Under the pieces are notes generated by a model, which ran no database searches, had not been told where the DNA came from, and saw only the letters and a program-made list of their open reading frames with translations. A program made the position numbers and the translations under genes. A stretch of 5,206 nucleotides of DNA from an uncultured Pseudomonadota bacterium (GTDB lineage: Bacteria; Pseudomonadota; Alphaproteobacteria; Rs-D84): NCBI GenBank assembly GCA_946628805.1, contig CAMOXB010000073.1, forward strand, positions 1-5,206. Direction: 5' to 3'. Position 1 is the stretch's first letter; the number at the start of each line of letters is the position of its first letter. This document shows positions 1 through 4,925 of the stretch, in pieces.

Positions 1-266
1 GGATTATTTTTTTCTTTCATTTTCACAGTCTGGATAATCGCCGCTGTTCCGGTTGCTGCAACACCAACACCACCAATAACGGTTGCCGCGACCCAGCCTT
101 TCTTGGCTTTTTCGCAACGTAACATTTCACTATCAATTTGTTGAATTTCATTTTTCAGGGTTTGTAAAACTTCTTCTTTATATCGTATTTGTTCAGCCAA
201 TTCGGTATCATCGGCATATGCATTACATATGCACATGATTAATAAAACTGAACAATATTTTTTCAT
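1..266 (-). CDS. Small exported protein with signal peptide, helical segment and Gly-rich membrane segment (3' end missing)
   Basis: The gene runs off the left edge, so 88 N-terminal residues are visible. Residues 1-18 look like a Sec signal peptide: Lys-Lys at 2-3, a hydrophobic core, and Ala-Tyr-Ala before Asp-Asp. Residues 21-50 are charged and helix-prone, possibly a short coiled coil. A single Cys at 51 in Cys-Glu-Lys is followed by a Gly/Ala/Val-rich segment (about 58-80) that looks like a membrane helix, then a lysine-rich stretch. The start at 266 gives a classic signal peptide and has a weak AGGG Shine-Dalgarno about 9 nt upstream. An in-frame ATG at 293 would add nine residues and has a poorer site. 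I do not recognise the family. The Cys-Glu-Lys plus Gly-rich arrangement recurs in the partial gene at the right edge. The structured RNA at 321-498 lies directly upstream and may control this gene. Confidence 0.75.
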   Translation of the reverse strand, partial: MKKYCSVLLIMCICNAYADDTELAEQIRYKEEVLQTLKNEIQQIDSEMLRCEKAKKGWVAATVIGGVGVAATGTAAIIQTVKMKEKNN

Positions 267-320
267 TTTATAACCCTGTTTTTTATAAAACATCCGCTTT
301 CGCTTTTGCTACAACGTGAT

Positions 321-352
321 AAATAAAAACCGCAATAAAATATAAAGCGGTT
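321..352 (-). terminator. Intrinsic terminator (possible attenuator) ahead of the left gene
   Basis: On the minus strand AACCGC (352-347) pairs with GCGGTT (333-328) over a 13-nt A/T loop, followed by a T-rich tract TTTTTATTT (329-321). Only six base pairs and a long loop make it moderate in strength. Its 5' arm overlaps the 3' arm of the 9-bp stem 414-406/357-349, so formation of that stem would disrupt the terminator. Confidence 0.5.
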
Positions 353-498
353 GGAGGCTCGAAACAATTTGTTGTGATTGTGTGCTTATTCAATATATTC
401 GCAACCCTCCAACCCAATTACAGATGTATCTATTTTTACGTCTTTTTGCAGACGACAACAAACGGGTTTCGATACCCCATCGACAAACCCTTGCCAAC
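321..498 (-). ncRNA. Candidate structured RNA: attenuated leader of the left gene or independent small RNA
   Basis: Read on the minus strand, this non-coding stretch starts about 7 nt after an extended -10 box and ends in an intrinsic terminator, giving about 178 nt. In order it contains: a hairpin at 490-464 (outer GGGTT/AACCC, a two-base bulge, inner TCGAT/ATCGA, 5-nt loop); a hairpin at 454-439 (CGTCT/AGACG); a 9-bp perfect stem GGTTGGAGG (414-406) with CCTCCAACC (357-349), enclosing about 48 nt with possible CGAA/TTCG and ACAAT/ATTGT pairs; then the terminator. Four bases (349-352) are shared by the 9-bp stem and the terminator stem, so the two compete, as in attenuators and riboswitches. 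The left gene starts 28-55 nt further on. I could not match it to 6S, SRP, tmRNA or a known riboswitch class from memory. Confidence 0.45.
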
Positions 499-504
499 AC
501 TTTT

Positions 505-513
505 ATTATATCA
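505..513 (-). promoter_or_regulatory. Extended -10 promoter for the structured RNA / left gene
   Basis: On the minus strand the sequence reads TGATATAAT: a perfect TATAAT with the TG of an extended -10 one base upstream. No good -35 box lies at 16-18 bp spacing, which is common for extended -10 promoters. It lies just past the yebC terminator, so a fresh transcription start is needed here. The predicted start is near 498. Confidence 0.5.
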
Positions 514-533
514 TAACCACAAGTGCAATAAAA

Positions 534-565
534 GCAAAAAAACACCGACCAAAAAGTCGGTGTTT
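534..565 (-). terminator. Intrinsic terminator of yebC
   Basis: On the minus strand a perfect 10-bp stem (AAACACCGAC, 565-556, with its complement at 549-540) closes a 6-nt loop and runs into seven T residues (542-536). It lies 18 bp after the yebC stop codon. On the plus strand no T tract follows, so it should act only on minus-strand transcripts. Confidence 0.85.
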
Positions 566-583
566 AAAAAGAATTGTTCAAAT

Positions 584-1300
584 TTATGCCGCAGCAGTGA
601 ACACTTTCTGAACATCGTCATTATCGTCCAGCGCATCGACTAATCTTTCGATTTTTGCGTATGCTTCGTCATCTAAATCGACAGGCATATTTGGAACCCA
701 TGTGATTTCTGCATTTTCTGGTTCACCCAGTTTATCTGCCAAGGCTTTTTGAATATTCATAAAATTGTCAGGTTTTGTTGTGATGATAAAACCTTCTTCG
801 GATGTTTCCAGGTTATCTGCATCAACTTCCATAACCAATTCCATCATTTCATCTTCGCTTTTGCCAATGGATGCAGGATACATAATTTGACCAACATGCG
901 AGAACATGAATACAACAGAACCTTCTTCGCCCATATTGCCACCGTTTTTCGCAAAGATATTACGAATTTCAGGAACCGTGCGACGTGGATTATCAGTCAA
1001 GGCTTCTACAATAACAGGAACTGCATTTGGACCATAGCCTTCGTAACGAACGGCAACAAAGTTATCAGTATTTGCACCCGACGCCTTTTCGATTGCGCGT
1101 TTAATATTGTCGTTAGGCATTGATGCCTTGCGTGCCTGTAAAATTGCCAAACGCAATCTTGGGTTGTTATCTGGATTTTTATCACCCAATTTTGCCGCCA
1201 TAGTTATTTCACGCGCCAGTTTAGTAAACAAACCACTGCGTGCTGCATCAACCAATCCTTTTTTGTGTTGGATGTTGTGCCATTTACTGTGTCCACTCAT
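584..1300 (-). CDS. yebC: YebC/PmpR family protein (TACO1-like), probable translation or regulatory factor
   Basis: A 238-aa protein close to the usual family length of about 240-250. It opens with the family signature: Gly-His-Ser-Lys-Trp at 3-7 and a basic stretch to about residue 35. The central hallmark YEGYGP is at 87-92, followed by VIVEALTDN (96-104) and the conserved KNGGNMGEEGSVVFMF (118-133). Members of this family have been described as DNA-binding regulators (PmpR) and, in mitochondria (TACO1) and more recently in bacteria, as factors that help ribosomes through difficult stretches such as polyproline. The sequence does not separate these roles. The start at 1300 has AAAGGTC with about 6-nt spacing. 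In many proteobacteria yebC lies beside ruvC/ruvA/ruvB; here it is divergent from ruvA with a 50-bp gap and ends at its own terminator. Confidence 0.96.
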   Translation of the reverse strand: MSGHSKWHNIQHKKGLVDAARSGLFTKLAREITMAAKLGDKNPDNNPRLRLAILQARKASMPNDNIKRAIEKASGANTDNFVAVRYEGYGPNAVPVIVEALTDNPRRTVPEIRNIFAKNGGNMGEEGSVVFMFSHVGQIMYPASIGKSEDEMMELVMEVDADNLETSEEGFIITTKPDNFMNIQKALADKLGEPENAEITWVPNMPVDLDDEAYAKIERLVDALDDNDDVQKVFTAAA

Positions 1301-1302
1301 AT

Positions 1303-1331
1303 TTGACCTTTTGATTTAATTATATTAAAAT
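1303..1331 (+). promoter_or_regulatory. Sigma-70 type promoter of ruvA-mnmE
   Basis: TTGACC (1303-1308) and TAAAAT (1326-1331) each match the consensus at five of six positions and are separated by an ideal 17 bp. The predicted start near 1338 leaves a leader of about 13 nt holding the AAGGA Shine-Dalgarno (1340-1344), 6 nt before the ruvA ATG. Confidence 0.65.
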
Positions 1332-1347
1332 TACACCAAAAGGATAA
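1319..1347 (-). promoter_or_regulatory. Probable yebC promoter, overlapping the ruvA promoter
   Basis: A perfect TATAAT lies on the minus strand at 1324-1319. Seventeen bases upstream is TTATCC (1347-1342), a weak -35 (3 of 6 matches). The predicted start near 1312 gives a leader of about 11 nt that just includes the Shine-Dalgarno (1311-1305). The -10 box sits within the spacer of the ruvA promoter, so polymerase could hardly occupy both at once. Confidence 0.5.
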
Positions 1348-1350
1348 CAA

Positions 1351-1926
1351 ATGATTGGAAAATTGCAAGGTGTAATTGATTATATTGGCGACGGATTCGT
1401 TATTTTAATGGTCGGCGGTGTCGGATACAAGGTTTATACGCCTGAATTTTTATCATTAAAGGCCCCGGCAACCCTTTGGATTGAAACCGTTGTCCGCGAA
1501 GATTCAATCCGATTATTCGGTTTTTCAACAATTGCCGGACAAAACCTGTTTAATCAATTAACGACCGTATCTGGCGTTGGGCCAAAGGTTGCATTGGCAA
1601 TTATGGCAACGATAAAAATTGATACATTAATGTCTGCAATTGCAACCGGGGATGCCAAGACTATTGCGACTGCACCGGGCGTTGGCAAAAAAGTCGCCGA
1701 AAAAATCATTGTTGAATTAAAGAATAAAATGGGTGGCGCATCGTTTGATTTTGGTGGCGATGTTAATGCCGGCGCCCTGCCCGATTTATTAGCGGCACTG
1801 GAATCATTGGGCTATCGCCGTATGGATATTATCGATATGGCACAAAAATTGGTATCACAAAATCCAGGTGCCGACGTATCAAAACTGGTCCCATTGGCAT
1901 TAAAAGAAATCAGCGGGAATAAATAA
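1351..1926 (+). CDS. ruvA: Holliday junction branch migration complex subunit RuvA
   Basis: A 191-aa protein, slightly shorter than E. coli RuvA (203 aa). RuvA binds four-way DNA junctions as a tetramer and loads the RuvB helicase for branch migration. Visible parts are the N-terminal OB-fold starting MIGKLQG with the GVGYKVY strand (23-29), the acidic pin residues Glu50-Asp51 in a REDS...LFGF context, two helix-hairpin-helix motifs (SGVGPK at 74-79 and PGVGKK at 109-114), an acidic/Gly linker (about 128-141), and domain III for RuvB contact (about 142-190, with LESLGYRR at 150-157). The start has a clean AAGGA site. mnmE follows after 1 nt, so the two are cotranscribed. ruvB, the most common downstream neighbour, is not here, nor is ruvC in the window. 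Confidence 0.97.
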   Translation: MIGKLQGVIDYIGDGFVILMVGGVGYKVYTPEFLSLKAPATLWIETVVREDSIRLFGFSTIAGQNLFNQLTTVSGVGPKVALAIMATIKIDTLMSAIATGDAKTIATAPGVGKKVAEKIIVELKNKMGGASFDFGGDVNAGALPDLLAALESLGYRRMDIIDMAQKLVSQNPGADVSKLVPLALKEISGNK

Positions 1927-1927
1927 T

Positions 1928-3220
1928 ATGAATAACGATACAATTTTTGCATTATCATCTGCACCTGGTAAATCCGGGGTTGCGGTTATACGTGTATCTG
2001 GGGATAATTTATCACCGCTTTTTGGGCGTATTATAAACAAAGATAAATTTGATGTTCGACACGCCTATTTTACAAACCTGAAAGACGACAATGGCGATTT
2101 AATCGATCAATGTGTTGTTGTATTCTTTAAGGGTCCTAATTCATTTACCGGAACCGATATAATTGAAATATATTCACATGGTGCGCCGGCGGTTATTGAT
2201 AAAATCTTTGATTTTTTACGCGGATTTAATGCACGTATCGCAACACGTGGTGAATTTTCACGTCGTGCATTTTATAACAATAAAATGGATTTAACCGACG
2301 TTGATGGACTTATCGCGTTGCTTGATGCCCAGACCGATAAACAGCGTCAAAGTGCATTAAAATCGTTAACCGGGAACGATGCAAAAATTTATACAAACTG
2401 GCGCGAACAGATGATTGAAATATCTGCCTATGCGGCGGCTATATTGGATTATGACGCAGATGATTTGCCGGTTGATATCGATAAAAAAATCATTAATCAA
2501 ACAAATGATTTATTAAATGAATTAAAGGACGGAATATCTGGATATCGTTCAACACGTGCAATACGAAATGGTTTTAATATTGCCTTGGTTGGTGAAACAA
2601 ATGTTGGAAAATCATCAATATTTAATAAACTGGTTGGATCAAATCGTGCAATAGTTTCCGATATTGCCGGCACAACACGCGATGTTGTATCGACCCAGAT
2701 TGATATCGATGGATATCTGGTAAATTTGTCAGATACCGCTGGAATTCGTGATGCGACTGACGAAATTGAAAAGATTGGAATTGAACGCACACATAACGAA
2801 ATTGAAAATGCAGACTTGGTTTTATATGTATACACCAATGTCCCCGACGAAATAAAACCGGACGGAATTACCGTTATAAATAAATCAGATTTATTAACCG
2901 ATACAACAAATAATGCAGTTATTTATACATCGGTAAAAAATAATACCGGATTTGATGAATTAATAAATGCGATTAAAGATAAAATGCACGAATTAATGGC
3001 GGGATCTGAATCACGAATTGCAATTAATGAACGCACATACGAATTGTTAAACGATGCAATTGACGAAATGGAAAGCGCAATTAATAAATACGACGGCAAT
3101 TATGATATCTTTGCCGAACATATACGACGCGGTGCTGATGCGATTGGAAAAATATTAGGCACAATAACAACATCTGAAATTGCCGACGCCACATTTTCAA
3201 GATTGTGTTTGGGGAAATAG
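1928..3220 (+). CDS. mnmE: tRNA uridine-5-carboxymethylaminomethyl(34) synthesis GTPase MnmE (TrmE)
   Basis: With MnmG (GidA), this cytoplasmic GTPase modifies the wobble uridine U34 of certain tRNAs (cmnm5U or nm5U). The 430-aa protein has the N-terminal folate-binding domain (start through about 118, with SAPGKSGVAVIR and GEFSRRAF), a helical domain, and an inserted Ras-like G domain (about 215-355). The G domain carries P-loop GETNVGKS (222-229, including the Asn of K+-dependent GTPases), IAGTTRD (246-252), DTAG (269-272) and NKSD (318-321). The C-terminus is CLGK (427-430) with Cys427, equivalent to the essential Cys of the FCIGK motif. It begins 1 nt after ruvA and has a weak GCGGGAA site. 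Its last 17 codons and stop are repeated at 3675-3729, beyond an inserted nuclease cassette, so the present tail may have been supplied by that element. The stop is a tandem TAG-TAA. Confidence 0.97.
   Translation: MNNDTIFALSSAPGKSGVAVIRVSGDNLSPLFGRIINKDKFDVRHAYFTNLKDDNGDLIDQCVVVFFKGPNSFTGTDIIEIYSHGAPAVIDKIFDFLRGFNARIATRGEFSRRAFYNNKMDLTDVDGLIALLDAQTDKQRQSALKSLTGNDAKIYTNWREQMIEISAYAAAILDYDADDLPVDIDKKIINQTNDLLNELKDGISGYRSTRAIRNGFNIALVGETNVGKSSIFNKLVGSNRAIVSDIAGTTRDVVSTQIDIDGYLVNLSDTAGIRDATDEIEKIGIERTHNEIENADLVLYVYTNVPDEIKPDGITVINKSDLLTDTTNNAVIYTSVKNNTGFDELINAIKDKMHELMAGSESRIAINERTYELLNDAIDEMESAINKYDGNYDIFAEHIRRGADAIGKILGTITTSEIADATFSRLCLGK
3166..3220 (+). repeat. Direct repeat copy 1: 3' end of the current mnmE
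   Basis: This 55-bp repeat matches 3675-3729 at 50 positions. It encodes the last 17 residues of MnmE (from Thr414 to Lys430) and the TAG stop. Similarity ends abruptly on both sides. The five differences (3184, 3211, 3214, 3217, 3220) are all at third codon positions and all silent, including the TAG/TAA stop change. Confidence 0.9.
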
Positions 3221-3224
3221 TAAT

Positions 3225-3267
3225 TTCCCGCCCTGGGCGGGGTGGCGCGAAGCGACGGGGAGGGTTG
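3225..3267 (+). repeat. Left inverted repeat of the nuclease cassette
   Basis: This GC-rich block is the imperfect reverse complement of 3628-3676. Strongest shared parts are TGGGCGGGGTGG (3234-3245) and GACGGGGAGGGTTG (3254-3267). It also folds on itself: CCCGCC/GGCGGG around 3227-3241, and a small CGC-GAA-GCG hairpin (3246-3254). The middle differs from the right copy but keeps a small hairpin. The last part contains GGAGG (3259-3263), which acts as the Shine-Dalgarno of the nuclease gene with 9-nt spacing. Its composition is much richer in G+C than the surrounding genes. Confidence 0.85.
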
Positions 3268-3272
3268 AAAAA

Positions 3273-3620
3273 ATGTATTCATACAACAAACAACTTAAAG
3301 GTTTATCGCGCGCAAATCGCAAAACTGGCAATTTGTCCGAAGTATTACTTTGGCAAGAAATAAAACAAAGTAAACTAGGTGTGCGTTTTACACGACAAAA
3401 ACCGATTGGAAATTATATCGCAGATTTTTATTGTCGTGAAAAGAAAATAGTTATTGAAATTGATGGTTGGTCACATGATGATAAATATGAATACGATAAA
3501 GAACGCGATGAATATATGAGATCTTTGGGCATACATGTATTAAGAATATCAGACAAAGACGTAAAACAAGACATGTCAAATATCTTAAATTGGATAAAAC
3601 ATAATATTGATAATTTATAA
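3273..3620 (+). CDS. DUF559 / Vsr-like endonuclease domain protein (PD-(D/E)XK fold)
   Basis: A 115-aa single-domain protein. Family features in order: an N-terminal helix with SEVLLWQEI (22-30), the RFTRQKPIGNYIADF core (38-52) with Asp51, the IEIDGWSH strand (61-68) giving Glu62, Asp64 and His68, and a C-terminal GIHVLRISDKDV (86-97). These match the DUF559 family, relatives of the very-short-patch-repair (Vsr) nucleases in the PD-(D/E)XK superfamily. The putative metal-binding residues are present, so it looks intact and probably cuts or nicks DNA; the specificity is unknown. The frame is open back to 3180 through the inverted repeat, but the ATG at 3273 gives the typical family start and a good GGAGG site. 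It lies 52 bp after mnmE in the same direction and is probably cotranscribed. Being enclosed by inverted repeats and duplicated mnmE ends suggests a role in spreading the cassette rather than in tRNA modification. Confidence 0.9.
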   Translation: MYSYNKQLKGLSRANRKTGNLSEVLLWQEIKQSKLGVRFTRQKPIGNYIADFYCREKKIVIEIDGWSHDDKYEYDKERDEYMRSLGIHVLRISDKDVKQDMSNILNWIKHNIDNL

Positions 3621-3627
3621 AACAATC

Positions 3628-3676
3628 CAACCCTCCCCGTCTTGCTGACGCAATCCACCCCGCCCAAGGCGGGGAA
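3628..3676 (+). repeat. Right inverted repeat of the nuclease cassette
   Basis: This block is the imperfect reverse complement of 3225-3267, starting 7 bp after the nuclease stop codon. It has its own hairpins: CCCCGCC/GGCGGGG with a 3-nt loop (3658-3674) and TTGC/GCAA (3642-3653). CCCTCCCC (3631-3638) is complementary to GGGGAGGG (3257-3264) in the left copy, so the two ends of the nuclease mRNA could pair and cover its ribosome-binding site. No T tract follows, so it is not an intrinsic terminator on the plus strand. Confidence 0.85.
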
Positions 3677-3729
3677 CAACATCTGAAATTGCTGACGCCA
3701 CATTTTCAAGATTGTGTTTAGGAAAGTAA
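3675..3729 (+). pseudogene. Direct repeat copy 2: detached, probably original 3' end of mnmE
   Basis: This 55-bp segment repeats the mnmE tail and still encodes the same 17 residues plus a TAA stop, but it is cut off from the gene by the nuclease cassette. It ends 6 bp before the stem of the strong terminator at 3736-3770, which fits it being the ancestral end of mnmE. It has no start of its own and should not be translated as part of MnmE. Its five differences from copy 1 are all silent. Confidence 0.85.
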
Positions 3730-3735
3730 AAAAAA

Positions 3736-3770
3736 CACCGCCCGATTTTGGGCGGTATTTTTTTATTTTT
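3736..3770. terminator. Bidirectional intrinsic terminator between mnmE/nuclease and the minus-strand operon
   Basis: ACCGCCC (3737-3743) pairs perfectly with GGGCGGT (3750-3756) over a 6-nt loop. On the plus strand a T-rich tract follows (3758-3770); on the minus strand an A run at 3728-3735 becomes the T tract. It can end ruvA-mnmE-nuclease transcripts from the left and the minus-strand operon from the right. The stop codon of the neighbouring minus-strand gene lies inside its tail. Confidence 0.88.
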
Positions 3771-4329
3771 CATATCCTGTTGTTTTAAAAAAACCCAGAA
3801 AACTTGTTTTGCTTTGTCTATTAATATATTTTGTTATTTCTTCTTCTGTTTTTTTAATTGTTTTATACAAATGATCTGACATCGTATCACATATTGAAGC
3901 AACTAATTCTGATATTTTTTTTGTTTTTGCATTAATATTCAAAGCAGATTCCAGTCCCAATATTCTTGCTTCTTCAGAACTTTTTGAATAATTTGCCGTA
4001 TCGCTTATAAATTTCAGCGATTTATCCATAAAATATATTTCATCAGATGCTTTTGCAGGATTTTTACCGTTCAGACCAGACCAAAACACCAAATCATTAA
4101 TCGCTGATTTTGACAAACCAGTTTCTTTTAATAATTCTTCTGCCCCTGGTTTTGTTAAAAAAACATTTAATTTTCCAACAACCCCGAACAAATAATCATA
4201 GTAATCCTTGAATGCCGCATCAACAGTAACAGAACTGGCGCGATTTGGTTTTTGTATTTTTGCTATTTCATCTTTAAATTTTTTTAAATCTTCTAAAGAA
4301 GCCAATTTAACTTTTGATTTATTAAACAT
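3763..4329 (-). CDS. Hypothetical protein, soluble, lysine-rich and helical
   Basis: I do not recognise this 188-aa protein. It has no signal peptide, no evident membrane segment and no cysteine-rich region apart from one Cys near residue 147. It is rich in Lys, Glu, Ser and Leu and seems mostly helical. The first 30 residues (LEDLKKFKDEIAKIQK) and the last 50 (KKISELVASICDTMSDHL... KKTEEEITKYI) look like amphipathic helices. The start at 4329 has a good AAAGGATG site in the 11-nt gap after the upstream gene, so it is probably the last gene of a three-gene operon read leftwards. Its stop lies in the tail of the shared terminator. The neighbours are exported proteins, so a role with them is possible but nothing in the sequence shows it. 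Confidence 0.8.
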   Translation of the reverse strand: MFNKSKVKLASLEDLKKFKDEIAKIQKPNRASSVTVDAAFKDYYDYLFGVVGKLNVFLTKPGAEELLKETGLSKSAINDLVFWSGLNGKNPAKASDEIYFMDKSLKFISDTANYSKSSEEARILGLESALNINAKTKKISELVASICDTMSDHLYKTIKKTEEEITKYINRQSKTSFLGFFKTTGYEK

Positions 4330-4340
4330 TTTTACATCCT

Positions 4341-4904
4341 TTATAATAACCCAGACTTAACATTTCTAAAATCGCACATAGCGTCCATTTCAGAATAAAC
4401 ACCTTGACCGCCGGTAATTTCATCACATTCTTGTTTTGTAATTCCCTTACAAATATGGCCATTATCGTAACTGACAATCCCATCAAATGCGATACACCAG
4501 TAATCAAGAGGTATAAAATCTTTGTTATATTCCATATCATGTAAATCATCAAATTCAAATTCGACATAACTGCCGTCTGTTAAAAAAACGCGTACATAAT
4601 CTTGGCCGAATGTTGCTGATCCAGTATTAGTTATAGAATCAACACCATAACCATGTTTGTTTAAATACGCGCGAACCAATGTTTCACCATGTTCAGGTTT
4701 TCCGACTTGAACATCTTTGAAAACTCTGTTGCAATGATCCGGATCAAACTTACATGCATTCCTGTATACACACAAAGAATTTTTAGCATCCCATACATAT
4801 TCTTCGGATTGCAAACATCTTTGTTTTATTTCTTCTGTTGTCAGAGCGTTTGCCGTCCCAACTAATGCAACAGCGGTTTCGATTCCGTAAATTATACTTT
4901 TCAT
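4341..4904 (-). CDS. Hypothetical exported protein with eight cysteines
   Basis: A 187-aa protein of unknown family. Residues 1-20 look like a Sec signal peptide ending Ala-Asn-Ala, giving a mature protein starting at Leu21. The mature part has eight cysteines (30, 45, 51, 58, 137, 152, 160, 177) in an N-terminal group of four and a C-terminal group of four, with a Cys-free middle (59-136) containing beta-strand-like DYVRVFLTDGSYVEFEFDD. The even number suggests disulfide-bonded modules, so it is probably periplasmic or secreted. The start at 4904 has a strong AAAAGGAG site with 6-nt spacing. It lies 21 nt after the upstream gene and 11 nt before the next one, so it is the middle gene of an operon-like run. 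Confidence 0.85.
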   Translation of the reverse strand: MKSIIYGIETAVALVGTANALTTEEIKQRCLQSEEYVWDAKNSLCVYRNACKFDPDHCNRVFKDVQVGKPEHGETLVRAYLNKHGYGVDSITNTGSATFGQDYVRVFLTDGSYVEFEFDDLHDMEYNKDFIPLDYWCIAFDGIVSYDNGHICKGITKQECDEITGGQGVYSEMDAMCDFRNVKSGLL

Positions 4905-4925
4905 TTTTTTCTCCTTTTATTTTTT

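Larger units (their letters stand above)
3166..3674 (+). mobile_element. Putative 509-bp nuclease cassette inserted in the 3' end of mnmE
   Basis: The unit consists of a copy of the mnmE tail (3166-3220), a left inverted repeat (3225-3267), a DUF559 nuclease gene (3273-3620) and a right inverted repeat (3628-3676). Immediately after it the mnmE tail occurs again (3675-3729), followed 6 bp later by a strong terminator, as expected for the original gene end. Removing one 509-bp unit would rebuild an uninterrupted mnmE plus terminator. No integrase or transposase is present; the nuclease is the only candidate for mobility. The exact left border cannot be fixed because it falls within the direct repeat. 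That this is mobile is inferred from structure; the repeats themselves are seen directly. Confidence 0.7.

Noticed and set aside
464..490. T-loop-like sequence suggesting a tRNA or tmRNA piece
   Set aside because: The stem around the TTCGAT-type loop does not pair as a T arm, and no acceptor stem, anticodon arm, CCA or tag reading frame could be found nearby on either strand.
321..498. 6S RNA assignment for the structured RNA
   Set aside because: Length and solitary transcription would fit, but the 5' and 3' ends do not form the long closing stem with a central bubble that defines 6S RNA.
374..643. Plus-strand open frames of 77-89 aa across the yebC terminator
   Set aside because: They cross a structured, A/T-rich intergenic region and the yebC 3' end, have no convincing ribosome-binding site, and give peptides of no recognisable type.
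749..1319. Plus-strand frames opposite yebC
   Set aside because: They are antisense to a strongly conserved gene and encode no recognisable motifs.
3180..3272. Upstream in-frame extension of the nuclease gene, overlapping the mnmE end and crossing the left inverted repeat
   Set aside because: The ATG at 3273 gives the usual DUF559 N-terminus and has a good GGAGG site. The extension is repeat sequence and mnmE in another frame, with no family resemblance.
3658..3674. Hairpin of the right inverted repeat as a terminator for the nuclease gene
   Set aside because: The stem is strong but is followed by AACAACATCTG and not by a T tract. The real terminator is at 3736-3770.
4322..4567. 81-aa minus-strand frame inside the eight-Cys gene
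   Set aside because: It lies wholly in another frame within the well-supported exported-protein gene and lacks a convincing start site.
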